Assembly (NCBI RefSeq): GCF_002591975.1
Contig: NZ_NVQE01000004.1
Span: 62,001 to 126,000 of the forward strand
Reading direction: 5' to 3'
Length of the DNA: 64,000 nt
Source: Mycobacterium neglectum
GTDB lineage: Bacteria > Actinomycetota > Actinomycetes > Mycobacteriales > Mycobacteriaceae
Shown: piece after piece, positions 54,385 to 62,668 of the stretch
Layout of the letters: each line of letters opens with the position of its first letter
Numbering within the stretch: the first letter of the stretch is position 1
The notes under the pieces: generated by a model
The model's database searches: none
Told to the model about the DNA's origin: nothing
What the model saw: the letters and a program-made list of their open reading frames with translations, nothing else
Translations under genes and position numbers: made by a program

Positions 54385-54651
54385 ATGACGGTTTACGAGG
54401 TTCTCACCATCGCGCTGATCTTCGTGGTGGCTTCGGCTGCGACGCTGGCGATCTATCTCGGTTTGCTCAACTGGATGGGCCGATTCCACGTGGTGCACTG
54501 CTCGGCGTGCCATCACCTGACCACAGCGCCGACGAATCAGCCACAGGCGTCATGCCCGCATTGCCGCCACCCGATCTTGCTGCACCCGCTGCATGCGGTC
54601 ACTCACCCGACCGATCGGGTGCGGGTGCTGACCGACTCGCTGCGGTACTGA
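54385..54651 (+). CDS. Single-span membrane protein with zinc ribbon
   Basis: Protein of 88 residues from the ATG at 54385, which has a strong ribosome site (GGAGG, spacing 8). One N-terminal membrane helix (LTIALIFVVASAATLAIYLG) is followed by a likely cytoplasmic zinc ribbon CSAC-x15-CPHC (about residues 39-62) rich in histidine. The function is unknown. The last 49 bp overlap the convergent AraC-type gene, so one of the two ends may be less conserved. Confidence 0.8.
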   Translation: MTVYEVLTIALIFVVASAATLAIYLGLLNWMGRFHVVHCSACHHLTTAPTNQPQASCPHCRHPILLHPLHAVTHPTDRVRVLTDSLRY

Positions 54652-55664
54652 GTGGCAGCCCGGAAATCACTGGCCGGCTTGCCCGTCCAGCGCCGGAACG
54701 CGTGCGAGAACGCCGTGGTGTCGCTGTAGCCCAGTCTGCGGGCCACCTCGTTGACCGATAGCCCTACGACACTGAGCAATTCGACGGCGAGCGTGTGCGC
54801 GACGTCGTTGCGCAACTCCCGGTACGACGTGTGCTCATGGTCGAGCTGACGACGTAGCGTGCGGGTGCTCATATGCAGTTCAGCGGCCAGCGCATCGATG
54901 CTGGGCATTGCCCCGGGACTTTGCGCGAAACGGGATCGGACGGTGGCCGACAGGGTGGGTTGCGACTCCCGGGTGTGCACCAGGCGTTCGCATTCGCGCG
55001 CGCAGGCGGCGCGGGTGGTCGGGTCCGCGGTCGGCAGGCGCAGCGCCAAGGCGCCGGTCGGTATTCGGAAACGATATTGCGCCGCACCGGTTTCCACGTC
55101 GAAGGGATGCAGCGCAGTGCGTAGTCGCCCACCCTGCTCCCCGTCGAAAGGGACCTCCACCGTCAGCGGCGCCGAGGCCAGCCCGGACATCCGCAGCAGC
55201 AACGGCAGGGCCGAAAGGTCGCGCGCCGCATAGTATTCGCGGACGTCGACGGGCAGATGTTCGTAACGCAGCACGACAGTCGTCACGTCACCGACCCGCA
55301 CCGATTGAGGATTGAACACCGTCGGCGACAGCGTCGCGTAGGCAAGCGCGACGGCCAGGGCCTCCCCGGCATCGGCGCTGGACAGCAACGCGTAACCCCA
55401 GATGCCCAAATCGCCGACGGTGAATTGCGATCCGACGCTGATCCCCGCGGCCAGCGGGTCACCGAGTTCGCGGGCGAGATTGGCGGTCATGACGAACTCG
55501 TCGTCCTGATCGATCCGATAGCCGGCGGCCACCACTCCGTTCTCGGTCCAGTGCGTGCCGGCCAGGAGCCGCTGGCTGGTCAGCCCAGCGTCGCGGGCCA
55601 CCGCGAACGCGTAGCGAATTCCGGCCGGACTCCTGGTCGCCACCATCGCCTGCGATCGTGTCAC
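54603..55664 (-). CDS. AraC-family regulator with arabinose-binding-type N-terminal domain
   Basis: About 353 residues from the GTG at 55664; ATG 55646 is an alternative. The N-terminal OruR/ArgR-like ligand domain (about residues 10-230) includes GDLGIWGYALLSSADAGEAL. The C-terminal HTH is PSIDALAAELHMSTRTLRRQ, then GLSVNEVARRLGYSDTTAFS with RRWTGKPASDFR, the AraC signature. It is divergent from a cytochrome P450 gene. A direct repeat spaced 21 bp in the shared region fits AraC-dimer half-sites, so it probably controls the P450. The ligand is unknown. Confidence 0.88.
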   Translation of the reverse strand: MTRSQAMVATRSPAGIRYAFAVARDAGLTSQRLLAGTHWTENGVVAAGYRIDQDDEFVMTANLARELGDPLAAGISVGSQFTVGDLGIWGYALLSSADAGEALAVALAYATLSPTVFNPQSVRVGDVTTVVLRYEHLPVDVREYYAARDLSALPLLLRMSGLASAPLTVEVPFDGEQGGRLRTALHPFDVETGAAQYRFRIPTGALALRLPTADPTTRAACARECERLVHTRESQPTLSATVRSRFAQSPGAMPSIDALAAELHMSTRTLRRQLDHEHTSYRELRNDVAHTLAVELLSVVGLSVNEVARRLGYSDTTAFSHAFRRWTGKPASDFRAATQYRSESVSTRTRSVG

Positions 55665-55686
55665 GCGCGGCCGCTTGAGCCATGTG

Positions 55687-55715
55687 GTTGGCCGAATCGA
55701 CCACCTAGTTGGCCG
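55687..55715. promoter_or_regulatory. Direct repeat spaced 21 bp, candidate AraC operator
   Basis: GTTGGCCG occurs at 55687-55694 and 55708-55715, in the same orientation and two helical turns apart, between the divergent AraC and P450 genes. Head-to-tail half-sites 21 bp apart are characteristic of AraC-family operators. Confidence 0.55.
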
Positions 55716-55760
55716 TCGCAATCATGTCGCTGCAGCGTGCACGGCGACATCCTTGTCCAC

Positions 55761-57083
55761 ATGCGAGCTCCTACCTTGCCGGTGGCCGCGTCGACGATGC
55801 GCGATTTCGGACTGATGATCGGCCAGGGTGCGGTTCGGGACCTGCGGCGCGCGCGGGTCGGCTCTGTCGCGAGGAGCGTGCCGCGGACTCATTTCGATCC
55901 CACCGACACCGACACGATCAGGAACCCGTTCCCCGCGTTGGAGCGACTGCGGGAGCACCCCGTGCATGTCAACGAGAAGCTCAACGTATGGATGATGGCC
56001 CGCCACGAAGACGTCACCGCGGCGGCGCGCGCCCACGATGTGTTGTCGTCGAGCTCGGGAGTCCTGCTGCGGTCCACGGTGATGCCGAGCGTCGTCTCCA
56101 CCGACGAACCCGATCACGCGCGATTGCGCCGGGTGTTGGCGCCGTACTTCACGCCGTCGGCGATGCGTCGACTTGAGGGATCGCTGACGCAATTCGTGAA
56201 TCCCAGCGTCGATGCGCTGGCCCGCGGCGAGGTCGTCGACATGGTGCCCGCCCTTACGGTGCCGCTGCCCGTCTCGGCCATCGCACTACTGCTTGGCATC
56301 GACCGCTCCCGCTGGCGGGATTTCCGGGTGTGGTCCAACGGAGTCACGGCACTGTTCGGTGCCAGCACGCTCGGCGCCGTCACCATGACGATCGGCCATG
56401 CACTGCCGGGCATCCTGTCGCTGCGGGGCCTCATCGTCGACGAACTGCATCGCCGCCGCACCTCCGCCACCTGTCGCCGCCCCGGCGGCTCCGAAGAGCA
56501 CGACGATGTGCTCGGCGGTATCAGCAAGGCGCTCGCGGCGCATGAGATCACACCGCTGGAAGCGCTCAGTGCCGCGTTGATCGTGCTGATCGCCGGCAAC
56601 GAGACGACCACCAACCTGCTCGGTATCCTGCTCATCCAGTTGGCCACCGACCCGGATCTTTATGCGCGGCTGCGAGATAACCGCGACCTGATCCCGGCCG
56701 CCATCGAGGAGACGCTGCGCTGGGGCTCACCGGTGCAGTGGGTGACGCGCACGACGCTGGCGTCTTACGAGATCGCCGATACCGTCATTCCCGCTCGCTC
56801 GCGGGTGGTGCTGTACTACGCGGGTGCCAACCGTGACCCGCTCCGCTTCCCCGACCCCGACCGCTTCGATGTCCAACGAAATCCTGTCGGTCACACGGGC
56901 TTCGGCCATGGCTCGCACTTCTGCATGGGTGCGCATCTGGCCCGGCTCGAGGTGGTCGTCGCCCTCAACGGGCTGTTCGACCGCATCGCGGGACTCGAAC
57001 TCGCAGGGCCGGTGAAGTGGACGACGACGCCGTCATTGTCCGGGCCGACGTCGGTGCCGGTGCGCGCTGTCGCAGCCCATTAG
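55761..57083 (+). CDS. Cytochrome P450
   Basis: About 440 residues from the ATG at 55761; GTG 55737 and ATG 55797 are alternatives, none with a clear ribosome site. Signatures: I-helix oxygen-activation motif AGNETT (residues 278-283), ExxR as EETLR (Glu317, Arg320), PDRFD, and the haem loop FGHGSHFCMGAHLARLE with Cys388. It is a soluble class I P450 needing ferredoxin and a reductase encoded elsewhere; fdxC lies in the window but far away. The substrate is unknown. In M. tuberculosis the typA-mutT2 interval holds narGHJI instead. It ends by sharing TTAG with the mutT2 stop. Confidence 0.92.
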   Translation: MRAPTLPVAASTMRDFGLMIGQGAVRDLRRARVGSVARSVPRTHFDPTDTDTIRNPFPALERLREHPVHVNEKLNVWMMARHEDVTAAARAHDVLSSSSGVLLRSTVMPSVVSTDEPDHARLRRVLAPYFTPSAMRRLEGSLTQFVNPSVDALARGEVVDMVPALTVPLPVSAIALLLGIDRSRWRDFRVWSNGVTALFGASTLGAVTMTIGHALPGILSLRGLIVDELHRRRTSATCRRPGGSEEHDDVLGGISKALAAHEITPLEALSAALIVLIAGNETTTNLLGILLIQLATDPDLYARLRDNRDLIPAAIEETLRWGSPVQWVTRTTLASYEIADTVIPARSRVVLYYAGANRDPLRFPDPDRFDVQRNPVGHTGFGHGSHFCMGAHLARLEVVVALNGLFDRIAGLELAGPVKWTTTPSLSGPTSVPVRAVAAH

Positions 57084-57469
57084 GACGTCAGCGCCTGTCT
57101 GAGCTCGGGGACCCACGTGCGGTCGGCGGGCACCCAGTCGAGGCCGTCGAGTTCATCGACGGTGATCCAGCGCAGCGCGCGGTGGTCGTTGGCGTGCAGG
57201 GTGCCGCCGGTCTGGCTGACCCGGTAGGCGCGCAGTGCGGTGGTCGGATTGAGCGCGACGTCGATGCCCAGGCGGGCGCCGACGGTCACGTCGACGCCGA
57301 GTTCCTCCTTGAGTTCACGGGCGAGTGCCTCCCCGTCCGTTTCCCCTGCCGCCACCTTGCCGCCGGGCAGCTCCCACAGCCCGGCGAGTTCAGGTGGCCT
57401 GGCTCGTTGTGCGACCAGCAGCGCGTTATCCGTGATCAGTGCACCGGCGACGACGATCTGGTTTGACAT
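57080..57469 (-). CDS. mutT2: MutT2-like Nudix pyrophosphohydrolase
   Basis: Protein of 129 residues from the ATG at 57469. The Nudix box is complete: [20 protein letters not shown] then ELGV (G-x5-E-x7-REL-x-EE-x-G, residues about 35-58). The N-terminus [18 protein letters not shown] is typical of MutT. It sanitises oxidised or modified nucleotides; M. tuberculosis MutT2 (Rv1160) is described as preferring dCTP/5-methyl-dCTP. It is divergent from the pterin dehydratase gene with 26 bp between starts. Confidence 0.93.
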   Translation of the reverse strand: MSNQIVVAGALITDNALLVAQRARPPELAGLWELPGGKVAAGETDGEALARELKEELGVDVTVGARLGIDVALNPTTALRAYRVSQTGGTLHANDHRALRWITVDELDGLDWVPADRTWVPELRQALTS

Positions 57470-57495
57470 CGCGGCTGACGGTATACCTAACAAGC

Positions 57496-57780
57496 ATGGC
57501 TGTATTGACAGACGACCAAGTGGACGCCGCACTGCCCGACCTCGACGGCTGGGAGCGCGCCGACGGCGCTCTGCGGCGATCGATCAAATTCGGAGCCTTC
57601 CTGGACGGCATCGACGCGGTGCGGCGCGTCGGCGAGAAGGCCGAGGAGTCCGACCACCATCCAGATATCGACATCCGTTGGCGAACAGTGACTTTCGCGT
57701 TGGTGACGCATTCCGAGGGCGGTATCACCGACAAGGACGTGGAGATGGCGAAGGAGATCGACGCGATCGTCGGCCAGTAG
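57496..57780 (+). CDS. phhB: 4a-hydroxytetrahydrobiopterin (pterin-4a-carbinolamine) dehydratase
   Basis: Protein of 94 residues. It dehydrates pterin-4a-carbinolamine in pterin recycling; in bacteria lacking phenylalanine hydroxylase its true role is unclear. The active-site motif is [16 protein letters not shown], with the conserved His pair and Pro at about residues 50-55, and [15 protein letters not shown] precedes it. The ATG at 57496 follows a TATACCTAA stretch and has no ribosome site, so it may be leaderless. The last 56 bp overlap the convergent pimE 3' end. Confidence 0.93.
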   Translation: MAVLTDDQVDAALPDLDGWERADGALRRSIKFGAFLDGIDAVRRVGEKAEESDHHPDIDIRWRTVTFALVTHSEGGITDKDVEMAKEIDAIVGQ

Positions 57781-58927
57781 CGGCGATCCACGCCAAAGTC
57801 GCCAGCGTCGCCACGATGTAGATCAACCCGGCCCACGCCAGGTACCACGGCCGGGAGATGTCCCAGATCGTCGGCTGCGCGAAGCTCAGCAGCCACGGCA
57901 CCCCGACGAGGGTCAACGCCAACCACCCCCAGCCCAGCACGCGTGCGCCGAGCCGCGCCCGCAGCGGCCCGTGCAGCAGCCAGATCATCAGCGGGATCAG
58001 CCACACCCAGTGGTGCGTCCACGAGATCGGCGACAACAGCAGTCCGAACAACTGCACGATGACGATCGCCCCGAGCCGGTCCGAAGCCCCGCCGATCGCC
58101 CGCCACGCCAGCACCGCGAGCGCCGCCGTCACCACGATGCCGGCCAGCACCAGCGGCCCGTAGCCCGCGTCATGCCCGAGGATCCTGGATATTCCGCCGC
58201 GCCAGGACTGGTTGAACGACGTACCGATCGGCCCTACCCGGGAGGCGTCACCCAGCAATTCGGTGAAGTAGTAACGGGTTTCGTCGCCAATGACCAACCA
58301 CGAGATGCCCACCGTGGCGAAGAACACGACCGCCGAGAACACGACGGCCGCCCATCGCCGGGCCCCGAGGAAGTACAGACCCGACGCCGCCGGAGTCAGT
58401 TTCACCCCTGCCGCGAGACCGACGAGAAGTCCGGAAATCCACCATCGCGTGCTGTACACCGCGTACAGCACCGCCAGCGCCAGCAGCACGTTGATCTGCC
58501 CGTAGTCGAAGGTGCTGCGCAGGGGTTCGATCCAGATGCCGACGGCCGTCCACAACATCGCCGCCCGGGCGGCTCGATGGCTCTTCAGCCCCAACAGCCG
58601 CTGGCTGATGCGCACGACGCCATACAGTGCCGCGAAAAGACCGAGTTGCCACGCGAACGCGACGAGCCCGAACGGCAACAGGTGCAGCGGGTAGAACACG
58701 ATCGCCGCGAACGGCGGATACGTGAACGGCAGCGGGAAGTCCGGCGTCTGATCGGCGTAGACGTAGTCGTAGAGCGTGCCAGGATCGTCGAGCATGCCCG
58801 CTCCGCCGACATACACATGCAGGTCGACGAAATTGGCCCCGTTGGGCACAAGGTAAGTCCACGCCAGGCGCGCGACGACGCTGATCACCAACAGAATCGG
58901 CGCCGCGGCGGCCAGTCGGGCAGGCAT
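57725..58927 (-). CDS. pimE: Polyprenol-phosphate-mannose-dependent alpha-1,2-mannosyltransferase PimE
   Basis: Protein of 400 residues, GT87/GT-C membrane enzyme with about eleven helices. It adds the fifth mannose to AcPIM4, committing it to polar PIMs (PIM5/6) at the plasma membrane. The catalytic Asp lies in the first extracytoplasmic loop ([13 protein letters not shown], Asp35, equivalent to the essential Asp58 reported for M. tuberculosis). Other conserved segments are [13 protein letters not shown] and the [12 protein letters not shown] helix. It starts at ATG 58927. The basic C-terminal tail is encoded over the end of phhB. Confidence 0.95.
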   Translation of the reverse strand: MPARLAAAAPILLVISVVARLAWTYLVPNGANFVDLHVYVGGAGMLDDPGTLYDYVYADQTPDFPLPFTYPPFAAIVFYPLHLLPFGLVAFAWQLGLFAALYGVVRISQRLLGLKSHRAARAAMLWTAVGIWIEPLRSTFDYGQINVLLALAVLYAVYSTRWWISGLLVGLAAGVKLTPAASGLYFLGARRWAAVVFSAVVFFATVGISWLVIGDETRYYFTELLGDASRVGPIGTSFNQSWRGGISRILGHDAGYGPLVLAGIVVTAALAVLAWRAIGGASDRLGAIVIVQLFGLLLSPISWTHHWVWLIPLMIWLLHGPLRARLGARVLGWGWLALTLVGVPWLLSFAQPTIWDISRPWYLAWAGLIYIVATLATLAWIAATGRRSRRSPSPSPRPCR

Positions 58928-59101
58928 TCGCGCGGCGGTCGGAGCAGCGGGTGGCGTGTGTATCCGTCGATTCTATCGACCGGTCACCGTTTGCCTTCGC
59001 ATCCGTAACGGTTGAATAAATGCCACACGTGTCACTTGAGTCACACCAGTAACTCCGTAGCTTCGGGCGAAGGCGTGCCGACAAACCTGAATGGGAGAAC
59101 C

Positions 59102-59674
59102 ATGCACATCACCGGAAAACTGTTCGTGACCACGATGATTGCCGCTGCGGGAGCCGTCACGGCCGCGGTGACGCTGAGTGGCACCGCTGCCGCCCAGCCT
59201 GCGGCACCCGCCCCTACCCCCGGCGTTCCGGGCCTGCCGTTCATCCAGCAGCTCGCGTCCAATCCAGCCGCCGCGACCCAGCTCATGCAGGGCGTCACGT
59301 CGCTGCTGAACACCGCCTCCACCCCGGCCGCGACACCCGCAACACCGCCGCCGGCCGCGACCGCGTCGATCACCCTTCCGCAGACTCCGGCGGGACTGCC
59401 CGGCGCGGCTCCGGTGAGCACTGCGGCTGCGCCCGCGACCAACCCGGCCGACCTGCTGACGCAGGCCGCGTCGCCGCTGAGCGGTCTTGCCTCCTTGCTG
59501 CCCGCCGGAACGCCGCTAGCCGGCCTCCTGCCGGCAGCTTCGACGGCTGCCGCACCGGTCGCTGCCGCCGCACCTGCGCTCGGTGCACCCGCGGCGGCCG
59601 CACCCGCGGCGGCCGCACCCGCAGCGGCACTTCCCGCAGCACCGCTGATGCTGCCGTTGTCGGCCCTGCCCTGA
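59102..59674 (+). CDS. Exported Ala/Pro-rich protein (Rv1158c-like)
   Basis: Protein of 190 residues. The Sec signal peptide has LFVTTMIAAAGAVTAAVTLS and is cleaved after GTAAA, before QPAAPAPTP. The mature chain is about half Ala and Pro, with short hydrophobic segments (VPGLPFIQQLASNPAAATQL) and a C-terminal AAAPAAAAPAAA run. No enzymatic motif is seen. It is probably a structural or surface-exposed envelope protein, perhaps glycosylated at Thr/Pro-rich sites. It starts at ATG 59102 with GGGAGAA just upstream and is followed 55 bp later by a similar gene, so the pair is likely cotranscribed. Confidence 0.85.
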   Translation: MHITGKLFVTTMIAAAGAVTAAVTLSGTAAAQPAAPAPTPGVPGLPFIQQLASNPAAATQLMQGVTSLLNTASTPAATPATPPPAATASITLPQTPAGLPGAAPVSTAAAPATNPADLLTQAASPLSGLASLLPAGTPLAGLLPAASTAAAPVAAAAPALGAPAAAAPAAAAPAAALPAAPLMLPLSALP

Positions 59675-59729
59675 CGGCCGCGGCGACATCGACCGAGAAG
59701 ACCAACTACAACCACTCTTTGGGGGAGTC

Positions 59730-60710
59730 ATGTCAACCAGGACGATGTTCGCCACCGCTGCCGTTGCGATCGGCTCATCGGTCACGCTGCTGTTCGGCAG
59801 CGTGACCGGTGTTGCCAACGCAGAGCCGGCACCGCCCGCACCACTGCCGATCGACGCGCTCCAGGCGCCGGGCCTGCCTGCGGTGCAGAGTCTCGGGCCC
59901 GTCATTCAGGCGGCTGCCGCTGATCCGACCAGTGCGGCATCCACATTGATGGCGGCCGCCGCGGTGTTCGCCGGCGACGCCGCAGCCCCGGCCGATTCCC
60001 GAAACGTCGCGACGGCCGTCAACCAGTTCGTGGCCCACACCCCGGCGCCGGGCGCGGCGCCGGGCACCGTTGCGCACCTGCCCGCGGGAGTCAACCCGGC
60101 TCACGCCGTCGGACCCGTGCCGGAGGCGGTGCCTGCCCCAGAAGCGGTACCCACCCCAGCCCCTGAGGCTGCGGCAGTCGCCGCGCCTGCCCCAGGTCCT
60201 GCACCGGAGGTCGCGGTTCCTGTTCCGGCTCCGGCGCCTGGCCCGGATCCGGCCGCGGCCGCACCCGCCGCCGCACCCGGCGGCCCCGAATTCGGTCCGG
60301 ATGCTCCGACGACGCAGGACTTCCTGTATCCGTCGATCAGCAACGGGTGCCAGAAGGACGGCGGAAACGTCCTCGCCACAGCGATTTCGGTCGCCGGCCC
60401 CGCGAAGATTCCGACGCCTGGACCGGGACCGGGCCAGACCGCCTACGTGTTCACCGCGATCGGCACTCCGGGGCCGGCCGCTGAGCAGAAGCTGCCGCTG
60501 AACGTCACCTGGGTGAACCTGACCACCGGCAAGTCGGGCGGGGCCACGTTGGTGCCGCGGTCAGATATCAATCCAGAGGGACCGACCACACTGGTCGCGA
60601 TCGCCGACACCGGCTCGGGCAGCATCATCTCGACCATCTTCGGTCAGGTCAGCACCACCGAGATGCAGTGTCAGTTCATGCCGACCATCGGCTCTACGGT
60701 CGTTCCCTGA
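59730..60710 (+). CDS. Exported Ala/Pro-rich protein with conserved C-terminal domain (Rv1157c-like)
   Basis: Protein of 326 residues. The signal peptide ends FGSVTGVANA, before EPAPPAP. A middle Pro/Ala/Glu-Val repeat region (about residues 120-190, PEAVPAPEAVPTPAPEAA) links to a globular C-terminal domain (about 200-326) with two cysteines, SNGCQKDGG and TEMQCQF, likely to form a disulfide. The family is mycobacterial and of unknown function. It starts at ATG 59730 with the strong ribosome site GGGGGAG. It is in an operon with the preceding Ala/Pro-rich protein. Confidence 0.87.
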   Translation: MSTRTMFATAAVAIGSSVTLLFGSVTGVANAEPAPPAPLPIDALQAPGLPAVQSLGPVIQAAAADPTSAASTLMAAAAVFAGDAAAPADSRNVATAVNQFVAHTPAPGAAPGTVAHLPAGVNPAHAVGPVPEAVPAPEAVPTPAPEAAAVAAPAPGPAPEVAVPVPAPAPGPDPAAAAPAAAPGGPEFGPDAPTTQDFLYPSISNGCQKDGGNVLATAISVAGPAKIPTPGPGPGQTAYVFTAIGTPGPAAEQKLPLNVTWVNLTTGKSGGATLVPRSDINPEGPTTLVAIADTGSGSIISTIFGQVSTTEMQCQFMPTIGSTVVP

Positions 60711-60722
60711 CCTGCGCCTGGG

Positions 60723-60869
60723 TCAATAGGCCATGAAGAGGATCGCGTCCCGGTCGTAGTCGCGGCCGGGGTGCACCTCTGACAGATGAGCCTGGGCCTT
60801 CTCCACGAGATCGTCCTCGGTCTCACCGGTGATCGCCTCGCCGCACGGGCAATTCAGGTGTGTCTTCAT
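60723..60869 (-). CDS. DUF1059 small protein
   Basis: Protein of 48 residues, KTHLNCPCGEAITGETEDDL at the start and VHPGRDYDRDAILFMAY at the end. The CPCG pair with HLSEVHP gives two Cys and two His in a DUF1059 arrangement that may bind a metal. The function is unknown. It starts at ATG 60869, 33 bp from the divergent nitroreductase gene, sharing its promoter region. Confidence 0.85.
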   Translation of the reverse strand: MKTHLNCPCGEAITGETEDDLVEKAQAHLSEVHPGRDYDRDAILFMAY

Positions 60870-60902
60870 ACGTTCAGCTTCCCACAGCCGATGATGTTGG
60901 GC

Positions 60903-61562
60903 ATGGAGCTTTCTGATGTCATGCGCACGACGGGTGCTGTCCGTCGATTCACCGACGATCCCCTGCCCGACGGTGCGCTCGGGCGCATCCTCGACAACGC
61001 CCGCTTCGCGCCCACCGGAGGCAACCGCCAGGGCACCCATGTCATCGTCGTCCGCGACGGGGATACGCGTCAGGCATTGGCCGACCTCAGCGTCACGGGG
61101 GCGCGCCGCTACACGGCGCAGGTCAAGAACGGCGAATTCCCCTGGAACCCGGTGAAACCCATGAAAGTCTCGCCGCAGGAAGTCGCTGCCACCGAGGCAG
61201 GCCCCTACACACCGTTCATCTACTGCGGCGCCGTACTCGTGGTGTGCGTGGACCTCAATGTATGCGCCGCATTCGACCAGAACCTCGACCGAATCGGACT
61301 CATCGCGGGCGCCTCGGTGTATCCATTCGTGTGGAACATCTTGTTGGCCGCGCGCAACGAGGGCTTCGGCGGCGTCCTGGCGACCGTGACGGTGGCCGAG
61401 GAGCCCCGCGTAAAAGAACTGCTCGGGATCCCCGAGGACTACGCGGTCGCCGCGCTGCTGCCGATCGGCCGGCCGGTGAAGCAGATCCGCAAGCTCACCC
61501 GTAAGCCGGTTTCTGAGTTCGCGACCCGCGACCGATTCGACGGTGAGCCGTTTCGGGCCTAG
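60903..61562 (+). CDS. Nitroreductase family FMN oxidoreductase
   Basis: Protein of 219 residues from the ATG at 60903; ATGs at 60891/60894 would add three or four residues. FMN-binding Arg residues are in TTGAVRRFTDDPLPD (about residues 9-23), followed by ARFAPTGGNRQGTHVIVV, the characteristic N-terminal FMN/NAD(P)H segment. The C-terminal GFGGVLATV and AALLPIGRPVKQ are also typical. It reduces nitro compounds, quinones or flavins; the native substrate is unknown. It is divergent from the DUF1059 gene. Confidence 0.9.
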   Translation: MELSDVMRTTGAVRRFTDDPLPDGALGRILDNARFAPTGGNRQGTHVIVVRDGDTRQALADLSVTGARRYTAQVKNGEFPWNPVKPMKVSPQEVAATEAGPYTPFIYCGAVLVVCVDLNVCAAFDQNLDRIGLIAGASVYPFVWNILLAARNEGFGGVLATVTVAEEPRVKELLGIPEDYAVAALLPIGRPVKQIRKLTRKPVSEFATRDRFDGEPFRA

Positions 61563-61680
61563 AACGCGGTTCCCGCCGGTAGGTGGACGTTCGATAACAG
61601 TTCGGCAGTTAGCCAGCCTCGAAGACGCCGCACCTCTTCCGCACTGACGGCAGGCGTGGGACCTTATATGCATGACCTGC

Positions 61681-62055
61681 ATGTTGGGTTACGCCGCTGG
61701 CGCCGTCGGGCAGAACCTCGAGGGTCAACTCGGCGCGCTCAGCGCCGAGGGCGTCGACCCGAGGCGGGTGTTCACCGACACGTTGGCCGAATCCGCCGAC
61801 CGGGCCCGAGGCGGCCTGTACGCCATGCTGAGCTACGCCAAGTCCGGCGACACGGTCATCGTCGTCGCACTCGACCGCCTCGGCCGCACGACCACCGAGG
61901 TGACCCGAACCATCGCCGACCTCACCGACCGTGGACTGCGCCTGCGGGCATTGCGGGAGGGTTTGGACACCGGCACGACGACCGGCCGCGTCGTCGCGGG
62001 CATCCTGCGCACCCTGGCCGACCTCGATCTGCAGCCTGACCGCCAGTCGCGCTAG
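61681..62055 (+). CDS. Degenerate serine-recombinase catalytic domain
   Basis: About 124 residues from the ATG at 61681 (ATG 61672 is an alternative; a TATATG box at 61665-61670 suggests a leaderless start). The fold matches resolvase/invertase catalytic domains: GDTVIVVALDRLGRTT (the conserved Asp-Arg-x2-Arg) and DLTDRGLRLRAL. Where functional enzymes read GYARVST, with the nucleophilic Ser and a catalytic Arg, this reads GYAAGAV. Both residues are lost. The helix E/DNA-binding part is also missing, as the protein stops after RTLADLDL. It is therefore inactive as a recombinase: either a decaying remnant or a repurposed domain. The stop overlaps the HhH-GPD gene stop (CTAG). Confidence 0.75.
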   Translation: MLGYAAGAVGQNLEGQLGALSAEGVDPRRVFTDTLAESADRARGGLYAMLSYAKSGDTVIVVALDRLGRTTTEVTRTIADLTDRGLRLRALREGLDTGTTTGRVVAGILRTLADLDLQPDRQSR

Positions 62056-62630
62056 CTCTTCGCCGCCTTGGCGGCCGCTTTGGCCTGCTTCTTGTAGGAG
62101 CGGACCTTCTCCAGCGAGCCGGGATCGACCACGTCGGCGACCGATAGGAACGACCCCGCCTTCCCGTAATCGCCCGCGGCCTTGCGCCACCCGTCGGGCG
62201 TCACGCCGTACTGCTTGCCCAGCAACGCCAGAAAGATCTTCGCCTTCTGCTCGCCGAAGCCTGGCAACGCCTTGATCCGGCGCAGCACCTCGGCCCCGTC
62301 CGGGTCCCCCGACGTCCACAGCGCCGATGCGTCACCGCCGTAGTCGTCGACGATGAGCTGCGCCAGCGCCTGCACCCGCTTGGCCATTGAGCCTGGGAAG
62401 CGATGTATCGCAGGGGTTTTCGAACACAGTGCCACGAACTTCTCGGGGTCGTAATCGGCGATCTCGCGGGCGTCCACCCCGCCGATGCGATCAGCGATCT
62501 TCTTCGGCCCCGCGAACGCCGCCTCCATCGGGTACTGCTGATCGAGAAGCATGCCCACCAGCAACGCGAATGGATTCGACTCCAACAGCTCGTCGGCCGC
62601 GGGATCTTGAACTAGCTGCAGTTTCGCCAC
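62052..62630 (-). CDS. HhH-GPD superfamily base-excision repair protein (Rv1156-like)
   Basis: Protein of 192 residues, starting GTG at 62630. It has the helix-hairpin-helix region IKALPGFGEQKAKIFLALLG (about residues 118-137) and N-terminal NPFALLVGMLLDQQYPMEAAF, which fit the HhH-GPD glycosylase fold. No Fe-S cysteines are present, and the catalytic Lys/Asp of EndoIII/MutY is not evident, so activity is uncertain. The C-terminus is Lys/Ala-rich. The syntenic M. tuberculosis protein is uncharacterised. It is divergent from the LytS-type kinase gene by 38 bp. Confidence 0.87.
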   Translation of the reverse strand: MAKLQLVQDPAADELLESNPFALLVGMLLDQQYPMEAAFAGPKKIADRIGGVDAREIADYDPEKFVALCSKTPAIHRFPGSMAKRVQALAQLIVDDYGGDASALWTSGDPDGAEVLRRIKALPGFGEQKAKIFLALLGKQYGVTPDGWRKAAGDYGKAGSFLSVADVVDPGSLEKVRSYKKQAKAAAKAAKS

Positions 62631-62668
62631 CTCGCCAGTTTAAATTGACATCGACCTGGTGAGGTGAG

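Noticed and set aside
59102-60710. The two Ala/Pro-rich genes as PE_PGRS or fibronectin-attachment (FAP) proteins
   Set aside because: They lack the PE or PGRS signatures and the known fibronectin-binding motifs; composition alone is not enough.
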